In this document: positions 19,230-29,881 of the stretch, in pieces | Layout of the letters: every line of letters starts with the position of its first letter | How positions within the stretch are numbered: position 1 is the stretch's first letter | From: Chaetomium olivaceum | Taxonomy: Eukaryota; Ascomycota; Sordariomycetes; Sordariales; Chaetomiaceae | Length of the DNA stretch: 64,000 nucleotides | NCBI GenBank assembly: GCA_039881045.1 | Contig: JAYWVB010000057.1 | Coordinates: 141,326-205,325, forward strand | Direction: 5' to 3' | Translations under genes and position numbers: made by a program | The notes under the pieces: model-generated | The model's database searches: none | The model's input: the letters and a program-made list of their open reading frames with translations, nothing else | Told to the model about the DNA's origin: nothing

Positions 19230-20758
19230 TCATGCGGCCGTATTCCAGCGGGAACCCACGGCCAGCAGACGTTCCAAGAGATCCAGCTCAAAATCTGGAC
19301 CGCTGAGCTCGTGAATAGCAGGCAACTCGGCGGGGATGGTTGATGAATCGTAGTCTACTTTCAACGACAGCTCTTCTAGCTCAAACGAGAAAGCATCAAA
19401 AATGGGGTCGGGATGGCCTAAAGTATGAGCAACAGAAGCCGATGACACCGATGACACCGGGGCCCACCGCGGCTCGCGTAGGTCAAGATCTGCGTCGTTA
19501 ACGTCATGACCAAACCTAGAGACATGACTAGCGCCATCAGTCGCACTGCTGGTCAGAGTGTGCTGTACATCGCGGTGGATATCAATGCGCTCCCAATGCT
19601 CTAGGCCACCTTTCTGCCGCATATAAAGGTAGGCCGGGATAGTGATGGGAAATAGCGCGATGCCGAGCACAACTGCGAGCGCTATACCTGCACCTTTTGC
19701 ACCCTTCTTTGCCACCTCGGCCGCCTTATCCCGCTTTCTTGGGTCAGCGGGAGTTGCGGATGCAGCCGAGGAGGGCGCGGTAGTAACAGGTACGGCGACC
19801 GGGGTCACAGGATGGCTTGGAGGCATGCACGAAGGTTCGCGTAACATCGACCGTGTGTCAGAATTACCCGAACCCGCCTGGTTGTGGAGATGAATTGCCG
19901 AAGAGGAGGTGGCTGCTTGCCTGGGGGACTCGGCCTTGGGTGTATCCAGTGGGCTATCACGAGCTGACTGCTTGTGGGGCGACAAGTCAGTTGTATATCG
20001 CAAAACGTGTCCCAACCCTTGATCTGATAGGTGCTGTCTATCTTCTGTTGCGCTTTCCGGTGGCAATGGATACTCTGGGACGTCTTGAGAACGACCCGGT
20101 ATGGTTATGAGGTCGCCGCTGTCAAGCGTAGTATTGGAGCCCACCTTCTCGACTAGTTTGTCGTACTTTCTTTTCTCTTCGAGGTATTTCCGAGTGTAGT
20201 GTTCCTTTTCAGCCATGAGCTGTCGGATGCGTTCACGGTGAACTGTAATTAAGGGATCTTCTGGTTGTCTGTGGATCTTAATTGGTCATTTATAACCAGA
20301 AAGCCCGAACTTCACACTTACGCTGTCCGTATTTGTGCTCCGTAGACAATAACGGCCATCAGCAAATTCAGACTGCCCTTCATACGGTCAAGATTGGATC
20401 TTAGAAGCTCGATCTTGGACTCCTTAAAGTAAATGGTCCATTTCGCCATGTTGCCGCTGCTTTTGATCTTGTCGATGACATCTTTCATGGCCTTAAAGAT
20501 TGCTTCGCATTCGGCGACAGCATCTCTGGCGAGTCGAGTAGCATCCTCGGAGACTATCACTTGTACCTCGCTCTATTCCAACTGGGAACCGAGCTGGGAG
20601 ATAATTCGGGCCGTGAAATCGATGTCTTTATCTAGCCCCCTTAACCTTTTGTCGGCGCCGGTCACTGCAGTCCCATAGTCGTGGAGTGTCCGGGACAAGG
20701 CCAACCCGAAAGACGCCACTTGGACGATGGAAGATATCAAGGACAAAAGCTCCGCCAT
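19230..20758 (-). CDS. Helo-like/STAND N-terminal helical domain protein with one TM segment; in-frame TAG
   Basis: Exons 20758-20322 and 20268-19230 join in phase to 491 codons. The start, MAELLSLISSIVQVASFGLA, is typical of the fungal helical domain found at the N-terminus of STAND/NLR-like proteins, continuing through GADKRLRGLDKDIDF and an ECEAIFKAM helix. Codon 62 is TAG (20575-20573) in an otherwise continuous frame; CAG to TAG would explain it. After a HRERIRQLMAEKEHYTRKYLEEKRKYDKL-type coiled stretch (~150-190) comes a Ser/Pro-rich linker, one transmembrane helix (AGIALAVVLGIALFPITIPA, ~345-365) and a Ser-rich tail. No nucleotide-binding domain follows, so this is not an NLR itself. 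It may be an adaptor-like membrane protein, a pseudogene, or intact with a sequence error. Confidence 0.7.
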
Positions 20759-21475
20759 GGCCGGAAAAACATTTCGAAGTCTTCGGTCTGCGCAAGTCGG
20801 TGTGGTTGGAGCAAAATCCGAACGGTCGATGAGAAAGGAGGAAAAACCTGGGACATAATGCTGATCCGCCCCGCAGGGCTGCAAAGCACCCCGCCAGGCA
20901 TATTATCCGATTTGCGTAGATGGGCGCTTTAATACCGTGGGGAGCATACCCTCGTGTGACATGGAGAAGACTCAGCCACATTGAAATGCTACCTCAGACA
21001 AGGTGAATCCAATGTACACAGTATTGGTCCCTAGTGGCTCAATGGGCGCGGAAGCAACTCTGCCACTTTCTCATACGTTATCGCGGCGATGAAACTCGTG
21101 GCTGGGTAAGATTATTGCGAATCATATCATCTCATTCCCCCTACCAGGATGTGGTTGTGTCGGTTTTGCGGAAACAAGCCCACAATTGCCGTAGGATAGA
21201 TGTCGATGTCGACAGTTGTGAATGTCGAAGGGAGTTTGGGCACATCGAGTCTCTTTTCAAGATCGAAAACCTCCTTGTTCTGGCCTGGTGCCGACAAATC
21301 GAGGACAATGATAGACACCTAGCTATCACAGTTCTAAAGACCTCGCATATGTCCGACCTCCCCAACCATGGCGAGTCTGGAATCGGATCAGAGTACAAGA
21401 GTACATCATGTATGTACCTAGGTAAAGAAGCAAAAATGTACACCGAGACCAGATGGCAACATCTAATGTCTGCTT
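20759..21475. other. Intergenic region, nothing identified
   Basis: Promoter side of the Helo-like gene and flank of the tRNA. Only short unsupported frames. Confidence 0.5.
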
Positions 21476-21560
21476 TGGACGAGCTGGGAATCGAACCCAG
21501 GACCTTTCGCATACAGAGGAGTATGCTAAGCGAACGCTCTACCAACTGAGCCACACGCCC
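21476..21560 (-). tRNA. tRNA-Ala (anticodon AGC) with a 12-nt intron
   Basis: Minus strand reads GGGCGTG at the acceptor 5' side, a D-arm GGCTCAGTTGGTAGAGC, the anticodon stem TTCGC/GCGAA and loop with anticodon AGC, then a T-arm CTGGGTTCGATTCCCAG, and discriminator A at 21476. The G3-U70 wobble, the identity element of tRNA-Ala, is present. A 12-nt intron (TACTCCTCTGTA) lies one base 3' of the anticodon, the canonical place for tRNA splicing endonuclease. One U-U mismatch is at position 6-67. Internal A and B boxes are the expected pol III promoter. Confidence 0.95.
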
Positions 21561-22057
21561 GAGGGGATTGTGGTTGAAAGTAACGGCCGAAGTGTTTTTC
21601 TGAGGGCTAATCTTCGTCAGGGGCTGAACCCTAACATTGTTTGGTGGGTTTGTGTGGAACAGTTTCCGAGATGTGGGTCAGATAATTTTCATGGCTCAAG
21701 CATGGACAGGGGGGTTTTGGGACGGTCTGGTTGAGAGTTGAAAACTGAGTTCAGATGAGGAGATTGAGGGTTAGGGGAAGCCCCTTTTCTTCCTAGGATA
21801 TGACTTTTTCTGTCCTAAAATTCCCCTCCGCCATCTTCGGTAAGGGTAAACGCCAAGCCTATGATTGGATCAGAGAAAGGCTTTGTAATATTACCTGTCT
21901 ATGAAGGAAACAGACTCTAACACACTCATTCCAAAACGCCGTTGACAGATGTCTCCTATACCAGTTTCCCTGCATTCCCTCCATCTTTAAACATAGGAAA
22001 TGGCCCATCAACTCCCGCCTTTCTCTTACATCCTGCCCTACTCTCCTCCCTTCTCCT
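21561..22057. other. Intergenic region, nothing identified
   Basis: Contains the 5' flank of the tRNA and the 3' flank of the RTA1 gene; no supported feature. Confidence 0.5.
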
Positions 22058-23220
22058 TCACCTCCCATACGCGCTCGAGTACCGGTTCTCCCTAGGCACT
22101 TCGTAGCCACTACCCTGGCCCCCGACCACCGCAGTCGAGTCACTATCATACTTCCCCGGCATTTTGACGCCGGCGGGTGCCACGTCAGGGTGAACCGGCA
22201 GCATCTGAAAGCTCTCGGCGGTGTTGCGTCCGCTCTCCCCGCTCGACGATGCCAACACCTCCTTGTACCCCGCCAGCGCGCGGCTAGGGTGGCTCCACAG
22301 CAGCACAACAGCAACTAGAAGCATGAGGGCGCCGTCGAGGCCGAGGAGGTAGCCCTCGTTAGACATAAGCACGCTGTCGTTGCCCATGGCAAACTCGATC
22401 ATGCGGAAGACGGACCGCACCATCACCAGCACGCTGCTAATGTACAGGGCGATGATGAGCTGTCGCCAGGGACCGGTGACGGAGTAGGAGCGCGCGGTGG
22501 GGTTGGCAGAGATGCGGCGGTGGAAGAGGATGGTGGTGATGATGAAGAAGCCAAAGAAGATGATTTGGACGGCGAGGCCGGCCAGGATGACATTCTCGGC
22601 CATCTTTTGGTCGTCTTTGGTTTTGGCTACGGCCATGAGGCCACCGCCTGGGAGTGGGTGGTTAGTACCCATAATCCAACGTTCTGGTTGTGTGAATGGT
22701 TTGCGCCACTCGTGCACTTACCAGCCCCTTGCGCCATAAACGACAGCACGTCGCCCGTCACGAAGATTTTGGTCATCCACTTCGTCCTGATCAACGCGTA
22801 TTCTTCAGCTCCGAGCAGGCGGATTAGTCGGCCGAGAATCATGTAGATGGACGCGGCGAGTAGTGCGGGACCGAGGAGGATGAGGAGGGATTGTAGGATG
22901 TAGGCACCAAGCGAGTAGTCGGGGTTTTCCTGTGCGGCAATGGCTCGGCCAATGTAGCCGATCGTCTCAACTGTGTGTCCTTGGTTAGGTTGTCATGGCC
23001 AACAACAGCGCTTCGCCGAGTCTGGATAGAAAACGGGAAACGGCGTACATATGCAGCCCAACAGGAACGGGATAAATGACCACGTTCTCCTCCGGAAAAG
23101 AAACACGGCGTGGCCTATCGATAACATGGCGAAGAGTACAATGAAGACAATATTGGCTGCTAAACTAGGGTAGTAACGGTACAGCTTGAAGCCGCCCTCA
23201 AATGCAGGTTCGTCTGCCAT
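22058..23220 (-). CDS. RTA1-family seven-transmembrane protein
   Basis: Exons 23220-23049, 22970-22722 and 22647-22058 give 336 residues in phase; both introns have clear CTAAC-type branch points. RTA1-like proteins are fungal plasma-membrane proteins tied to lipid translocation, sterol-drug tolerance and stress; the transported substrate is unresolved. Seven hydrophobic helices are visible, with family landmarks FETIGYIGRA, the ILLGPALLAASIYMILGRLIR stretch in helix 3, FVTGDVLSFMAQGAG in helix 4, and RSVFRMIEF in loop 5-6. The C-terminal ~60 residues are polar and would be cytoplasmic. No neighbours suggest a joint function. Confidence 0.93.
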
Positions 23221-24294
23221 CCTGACTCCTGGACCCGGGACTTTGCTGACTCGTTGGTGTGTCGTCCGCTGGGCGTGCCGTGCTGATGTGTGAAGGGATC
23301 GGTGGTCGTCGTTAATACGTCACAATGATCTTGAAGAAGTGGAATGGGACCGCGATGTTCGTCGAAGATCCCGAAAGAAGGGTGGAAACTTCAAGGGAAT
23401 CGTGGATGGAATTCCGTCTTCATTTTAACCTCCGGGCACAACAGCAGGCTGCAGATCCTGGTTCCCCCCGTTTCCAAATTCGGCGGCAACACCGACTGAC
23501 GCGCGTCAGCTCCATGTTGCTACCAAGAGAGAAGGCAGTGGGACAATATTCTAGTCAAAACTCTGGCTGAGCCGCCAGGGCGGGCAGTGTTGGAGGATGG
23601 GTTCGGATTGTGCTCGCCCGTAAGGAATGGCCTTGGGGCGGGGACTCCCGAATACGCGTATCGTCGTGTTGAATCCGTGTCGAATCACAGAGCAGCCTTT
23701 ACGGCGGAGACCCACCGTTTTGACTTTTTGCTTGACTTCCACGGGCGGGTGATCCTTGTCCAGCCAAGCCTGCCACGAACCCGCGTATCTCCGGAAGTGG
23801 GCCGCGTCCATGGCGACTCTCGCCCAGCTGTTTGAGTGCACAGCCGCCGGCATGATCATCGGATGCATGTCTTTCTGACCTTCGTAGTGGTCCCTGTTGT
23901 TGGATCAAGTCCCATATCTCAAACAGCTCGTGTTGTGATAGGTATGCACTCGTCCTCCGTGCTGCGCGATGGAGAGAATCAATAATCCACAGGCGTCAAC
24001 ATTCAGGTTCGTTTCAAAATCAGAGCCAAATATATAAGGTACCTACTTCCATTATCCGTTCTTGTTCTCTCTAATAAGATAGCGAGGCGTAGGTTTGGGT
24101 CACTTATAGGCAACGGAAGAAAAAAAAAGAAGAAGAAAAAAAAAGAAAAAGAAAAAAGCCTTACTCATAGTGAACTTGCAACGCTTTCAAAAGGTGATGT
24201 TGTTTATTGGAAATCTTCAAAAGAACATTGTTTCGCAGTTTCTAACTTTTCCTTCCGCCCGGACATATCCCAGACATTATGTACACCAAAACTC
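23221..24294. other. Intergenic region with a purine-only tract
   Basis: About 1.1 kb without a supported gene. A 44-base A/G-only tract lies at 24115-24158. A frame on the minus strand (23551-23868) has no recognisable domain and was left out. Confidence 0.55.
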
Positions 24295-25030
24295 TTAGCA
24301 TCCCGGGATATCAACACCTCCTCCACTGAATGGCAACACGAACAGTGAGCTTGCTGCTGATGCGATCGACCTATCCATTTTGTCAACATGACGGTTCCAC
24401 ATTGAACCGGAATTACTTTCACCTACCGCGATGAGGGCCCGGTCTTGTGTAGGGGAGATGGAGCATTGCGTGTTCATGTTCAAGATGGCCGTGGAGCCGC
24501 CGCAAGGCGACCAAGCAACCACGCTTGGGTTGGCCGACAGCGAGAACGCCCCTTCGCGCGCCCCCTTTAAGTCGATACCATAGTTGACTTCGCCTGAGGC
24601 GCCAGTGAAAGAGAATGTGTTATCGCACTGCCCCTCGGTTCCGGCAGGGATGAAGGCGTAACCCTTCATGTCGGCGTTGATTGTAGAGAACCTAGGTGGT
24701 GAAATAGAGTCAGCTTTGGAGGTGGTGATGCATCTTAGGGTAAACATACTGGAACCCGGCATCGTATTCAAGGTTCAGCGTCAACTTGCAGTTTTTTCGC
24801 CAGTCGGCTGCCATGGTTCCTGGGCCAGTCTTGACGACATATTCCGAGAGCCTGATCTCGAACGCCGTATTTGACGCGTCGGTTCGGACATCAGCAGTGC
24901 CATAAGGGCAACCGCTGCCCAACACGGAAGCCCCAACGACTCGAAGACCTTGTGGCGCGGCTTCGGCTTGAAGAGGCAGGCTGGCGACAAGGGAAGCGGA
25001 CCCCAAAGCGAGGAGAGAGGTAAGAAGCAT
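24295..25030 (-). CDS. Secreted DUF4360 protein
   Basis: Exons 25030-24750 and 24691-24295 join in phase (225 residues). A signal peptide (MLLTSLLALGSASLVASLPLQ) is followed by the DUF4360 pattern: GSGCPYGTADV, the core VVKTGPGTMAADWRKNCKLTLNLEYDAGFQ split across two reported pieces (residues ~65-94), then FSTINADMKGYAFIPAGTEG after the intron and LNMNTQCSISP. The conserved Cys residues are present. DUF4360 proteins are small secreted proteins common in ascomycetes, with no known activity. The last ~45 residues do not look like the family; a further intron from 24429 (GTAGGT) could replace them with another C-terminus, so the 3' end is the least certain part. Confidence 0.85.
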
Positions 25031-26128
25031 TTTTTATAATTGGTGTAAGATTGAAGGAATCCAGAGGTCTGCAACAGCTTGGAGTTTTGCGAGAGCTTAG
25101 GGTGATGGGAAACCAAGGAGAAAATCGTGAAAGATGAGAAAAGTTGGTCATTCAAATAGAAGACATGATAGGTTGCCTCGGTGTAAGAGAGAATGTAAAT
25201 GTCAAATTGGGCTTTTGCTATCACGGGAAAAAGACGGGTCCAACCAAATTACCGGGCATAAGGTCGCCGCCCATAATTAGTTCGTCCGGTCTGGCCTCTG
25301 GTAGTCCCCCAAGCATGTCAGCAAGCCAGGGCAGGGTGCATGATAAGCGAGCTTTCCAATATAATCTGACAGATTTTGAGGATCCAGCGGCAAAATCCAC
25401 CGGCGGAAAAGGAATTTTGTTGCCCGCATATTAATTGAGTACTCACGAAATCCGTTGTTGGTAGCCAACGAAATACTACTTTGTCAATATACGGTTTCCA
25501 GCGTCGGTTCTGTTCATGTTGGATAAATGGCTCCCCTCTATTCAAAATCAGCCGTATGCCCAAACAGAGAATAACTAACTCAGCGTTAAGTAGTGTACTA
25601 AATACGAGGATATTAAATGCTCCAAGTATAGAAATAGCACTATGCAACTCATATTGTAAGGTATTCCAATTTTAAATCAATCTTTCTGAGTACCTGGTTA
25701 GCATCCGTGATTCGTTCCAGTTTGTGAGGTCTCGGTCTGCCCAACGCCCCCGTTCGGTCGCTGTGAATGTGATTCACAAGGTGTTGAGAGAGTGAATGCG
25801 CACTCTGTAGTCGAGCTGACGTCTGCTGGCGCTGAGGTTAAGAAATGATGTTTATCATCTCCGGAGGATGTTCCAGTTCCCAATGACTGCAGCACCTTGG
25901 TTCTCAACGGCCGGTTGGCTTAGTTTAAGTCATGGTCAGTGCTCGTCATCTTCGGGACGGCCCGCTGAATACCGAGACATTGATCAACATGACCTGGGTC
26001 AAGATACCCAAAACAATGGGTCATGCGTTGGGGCGATAACCTGGTTTGGGGGGTATACTAAACAAACACTTTCTATACTACGTGATGCTTGATAACTCAT
26101 GGCCCCTCCCAAGCAACTTGACAGTAAA
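25031..26128. other. Intergenic region, AT-richer in the middle
   Basis: 25300-25700 is AT-rich and has a 109-residue frame on the minus strand (25318-25647) without recognisable domain. It may be decayed repeat DNA. Nothing else is supported. Confidence 0.5.
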
Positions 26129-27765
26129 TTACGACCTAACACGCACAGGGTAATCCCCATTCTCGTCCAAGGGACCCCACACAAGGTCAGGGTGGGACAG
26201 CGGATCAGGGAAAAATCTCTTGACAGGGTTCAGCTCAACCTGAGAGATGCGGACAAGAATATATGCGTTGAGAGGGTCACCGCTGTACTGGTTCATCTGT
26301 GGTTTCAGCGTTAGTGCAAGAACGCGAGCCCACGGCGTAGACTATAACTCACCAACCGCACTTGGTTTTTGCCCACAAAGAATGTTGCGCCACATCCAGC
26401 AGGAGTGGATTTCACCTCGAGGTGATATCTCGTGCCAGCGCGCCAGTCAGGAGAAATTTCGGCCCCGGCGTTGGCGAGTACCTGTAACAGCCGTCCGTCG
26501 TGATCGTCATAAGTAAAGTCGGCGTAGTCTTTCTCGCGCTTGGTGAATTCCGGACAGTCGGCGTAAGCTCGTAGCCTGCTGGTCCAATTCTCGTAAGTCC
26601 ATCCGGGTAGTCGGCCCTCAAGCCATGAGTGTACCTACGGCTGATTGTTAGTTACTTGCGGGGGCAAGGGTGAATTCCAGGGGATTGGTATGTACATACC
26701 TGGCGTTCTCCATTCAACCCAATTTTGTTGTTTCTGGTTAACTGAGGATTACCTGGGGGTTTCAAAGAGCCGTGGCTAAATTCCTGGTTTCGAGCCACCT
26801 GAGAAGTTGGAGAACCCCAGGATTCACGGCGGCTCGGATACCCCGAGGGTTCATTAGGGCTGCTAATCGCGCCAGCGCAAGACAGTAACCGTAGCCCTGC
26901 GCCAACGAACAAGATGATGATAGCCGGGCCTCCGTGCTCGCTGGTGTCAAGTATCCCATGCACGCCATCTCTCATGGACAGCACGGCGAGCGTTCCGGCG
27001 GCAATCGCTATCAACGAGCTCAAGGACGGCACCATGTAAGAATGCCTTTTCTTGGGCCCGTTGAGTAAGCATAGAGCAATGAGGGGACTGGCGGCATCCA
27101 AGATGATGGCGACGATAACCAGTGCGGCGCTGGCTTTGGTTTGGGCAGCGACCCTCGCTTCGTTAGCAACGAGTCTGTTTGGGCTGATATTGCTCAGCGT
27201 AGCATTCCAGGAGGACACAATCTCGTTGATGCGTTGTCCTTGGTCGTTGCCCAAACGGTTGGTCAGCGAATCCTCCAAAGTGCTAATGAGGTTCTTGGTT
27301 GGCGGGAAGGCGCGCCGACAGCTCGTCTCGCCCGTGGTCTCGAAGACATCGCATATCCCTGTATACGTACCAAACTTTGGGTTAGGACTAAGTGGTTCAA
27401 GTCGACTAAGACTGGTGCAATCATACCTGACATTCCCCAGTACCAGTAGGTTGGTAGCTCGGCGGAAAAAGGGAATTGAGTTTTGTTGCTGCCATCAGTC
27501 ATGGCCAGGTTATGTAGTCCATCGGCTAAAAGAGTCACGTTGACTCGATAAAGACAGATGTTTCGAGTGGCTGGTGATATGCACGAGATTAGGAACACAA
27601 CATTTGCAGCAATGCTCACTTTCCGACGTTAGCATGTTATCCCGTGCTCCTAGGCATGAGACATGAAAAGGTAAACCTGCTCCGGGCAAGCCTTCACCGG
27701 GTGAACATTCCTCTGGGGAACTTACAGAGGGCAAAGCCAGTGATCCATGGGCCGGAATATCTCAT
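26129..27765 (-). CDS. Claudin/SUR7-like four-TM protein fused to a NOV C-terminal (DUF3883) nuclease-like domain
   Basis: Exons 27765-27726, 27618-27427, 27358-26700, 26634-26353 and 26296-26129 join in phase to 446 residues. Helix 1 is residues 6-28. An extracellular loop follows with four N-glycosylation sequons (NVT, NKT, NAT, NIS) and the claudin/SUR7 signature WYWGMSGIC with a second Cys ten residues later (Cys80, Cys91). Helices 2-4 are at about 154-177, 186-206 and 221-243. After a Ser/Pro-rich linker comes a domain at about 286-412 with the NOV C-terminal (DUF3883) features: IGLNGE, WTYENWTSRL, an acidic YADFTYDD (Asp336/340) and YHLEVKST (Glu370-x-Lys372), a PD-(D/E)XK-type pattern, then FFVGKNQVRLM and YILVRISQVE. 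The IGLNGE motif lies in the same exon as helices 2-4, so the fusion does not depend on splicing. I infer an outer sensory or cortical part and a cytoplasmic nuclease-fold domain; no activity is known. Confidence 0.82.
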
Positions 27766-29124
27766 GATAGATGAGAGAGTCAATGCACGCAGGGCGCACT
27801 TTCAGCACCAAACGCTTACCAAGAAGGCGTTGTTGAAGGCCGAATAGTTATGATGTTATCGAAGTTTGGAAAAAGGGAGTCCCCGAGAACAATAAACGAG
27901 CTGGGATTCGGAATACACGCACGCTTAAGGCGCCTCATCCCCCAGAGCCCTGCCTGGTAATCGGCACGTCTTGGTCGATACTCTTGGCGTTGACGAGGGT
28001 AACCTGGAGTCTCGGTAAGATGCAGTTTTTATTGGGAGAACTTTTTGAACTGCGTTGCGGGTGGCTGAACGGTCGCCCCATGATTTGTTACTGCGACATC
28101 TTACCCAGCTTCCCATGCAACGCACAAGCCACAGCCCTCGCGATGAAACGCTAGTGGCGATCACGAACCTCGTTCTCCAGGAACGGGAAAGCTTAGCGGC
28201 CTTTGCTGCAGGCGCCAGGCACGGTTTCATTGTTTACTACTCGGGTGTTCAAACCTTGTCGAGTACAAATAGTTATCGGCCAACTTGACAGGAGAGAATG
28301 CTGTCTTTGAGGCAGAGGCAGAGTCATAGTCGCGTCTCTTGCTCCATTTCTGTTGGATTCGCCACACGTAACTGTTGAAAAGTCATGGCACCGGAAACGG
28401 TCAATGACACCGGAAACGGTCATGACACCCGGAAACTGACAAGGTACCGGAAACGGATTCATGACATTTTGGCACCACAAAGACTCGGATAACCACGGGT
28501 TAACTTGAGGAGACAAAGGAGAGATTTAGGATAAAGCCACTTGCTCTGAAGAACTCTGAGAGGAGGAGGGGATAGACAGAACAATCGATCAATTCTTTCT
28601 CCCCATCTTTCCATCTGAATATCGTTTCCAACAATTTCTTTAGCCTGTTATGGCCAGCAGCCTCTGGAGTTTTAATCGAGCCCATGATGATGGTTACAAA
28701 TGGGACAACTTCAAAACCTTCTACCGCTCCGCTTTTCGCTAGGGACTAATCACATTGAGGTCTGGATAACCTGCCGCCCGATATAAAGCTTCGTTGGTAT
28801 GGTATAGTGAGGAGCTTAAAAGCGCTTCCAATGAAACTGAGGGTTATCGGCGCTGGTATGAAGCAAATCCAAACTGGTAGCCGAAACCACTACGGTGATC
28901 TGCTTTGTAGCCAGCAAAACAGCGACTACATACCTATCTAAAGCTTTCACGAAATATCACCGCCACAGCAAAGAAACATGGTAAAGGAATCATGGCCTGT
29001 GTGCCTAGCAAACAAATGTATTTGAGAATAAGTGACCCCTAATGTAACAACCTGGAAACTCTCTCTCTCTAAGATCCCTAATTTTTCCAACCCTACAACA
29101 CCCGTATCGCGCCACTCTAGTCGA
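27766..29124. other. Intergenic region with a short tandem array
   Basis: About 1.4 kb without a supported gene. Holds the tandem repeat at 28383-28457, listed separately. Frames near 27925-28288 show no domain. Confidence 0.5.
28383..28457. repeat. Four imperfect ~19-bp tandem units
   Basis: Units beginning at about 28383, 28401, 28420 and 28439 share the core ACCGGAAACGG or a near variant, separated by TCATGACA-like spacers; a partial TTCATGACAT follows. It is non-coding as far as I can tell and could be a protein-binding array or a remnant minisatellite. Confidence 0.85.
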
Positions 29125-29881
29125 TTAGTCGTTGTAGCAAAGACCATTGACCTGGCCGCCGGGGTAGGGGTAGGTACTGGGGTACACCGAGCTGGCGTGG
29201 TTGCAGTTGCCATAGCCAACCCAGATGCTATACTCCCGGTTCATGTAGATATACCCGGACCGTCCGGCGCGGTACCCCTGGCAGCAGTTCAGCTGGATGT
29301 CACCAACCATCCGCCCAGCATCCCTGCACGGGATGGACACGGCGTTGCTGTTCTCCTAAGGGGGAGGTTAGCTGGATTCACTCTTGTGGGGCATTGGAAG
29401 GGAACGTACGCTGCAGATGTAGGTGGCGGTGGTGTCCTTGCAGGTCATGCGGCGGCAGGACTTGGCCGGGGCACCGCACTGCTGGCCGAGTTTCTTGAGG
29501 TCGCTGGCGGCCTGGATCACGCGCTCGTTGTTGCCAACGGCCATGGTCCCGCAGGTGCGGGTCTCGCCGCGCTTCGCCAGAGCAGAAGCGGCGTCCTCGG
29601 GGGCGATCTCGGACGCGACGTAGTCGGGGTTGATGGCCAAGATTTGCGCGTAGATGTCCTGGGTATTGGTTAGGAGATGGGTGGGCTGTTTGATATGAGG
29701 TAGAGTTGCAACTTACTGAAGCATCGCCATGAAGAGTGGTCACGTCCTTGTCGGTCTTGAAGATACGGCCGGTCCAGGTGATTCCAGAGCCGACGTCGCC
29801 AGGCTCGGTGATAGGGCTGAGGGCCGCACCGAGTACAGCAGGGACGGCAGCAAAGGCCAGGAGAATGGACTTGGTGAGCAT
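29125..29881 (-). CDS. Small secreted cysteine-rich protein, effector-like
   Basis: Exons 29881-29717, 29658-29410 and 29355-29125 all join in phase 0 to 214 residues. A signal peptide (MLTKSILLAFAAVPAVLGAA) is clear. About nine Cys follow, mainly in CGTMAVGNNERV, CGAPAKSCRRMTCKD, YICS, IPCRDAGR, LNCCQGYRAG, YGNC and a final GLCYND; the first part of the mature chain, with an ALAKRGE site that could be cut by a Kex2-type protease, is Cys-free. I recognise no enzyme motif. The pattern of a pro-region, Kex2-like site and Cys-rich C-terminal domain fits secreted effectors or antimicrobial-type proteins of fungi. Intron symmetry (phase 0 throughout) is worth noting. Function unknown. Confidence 0.8.

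Noticed and set aside
23551..23868. 105-codon minus frame
   Set aside because: No domain, no partner exons, and a plus-strand frame of similar length overlaps it; not enough to call a gene.
27263..27619. Separate 118-residue protein upstream of the SUR7-like exons
   Set aside because: It is exon 2 read through the next intron; the correct splice continues into the claudin-like signature.
28383..28457. CRISPR-like array
   Set aside because: Units are contiguous without variable spacers, and the DNA is fungal.
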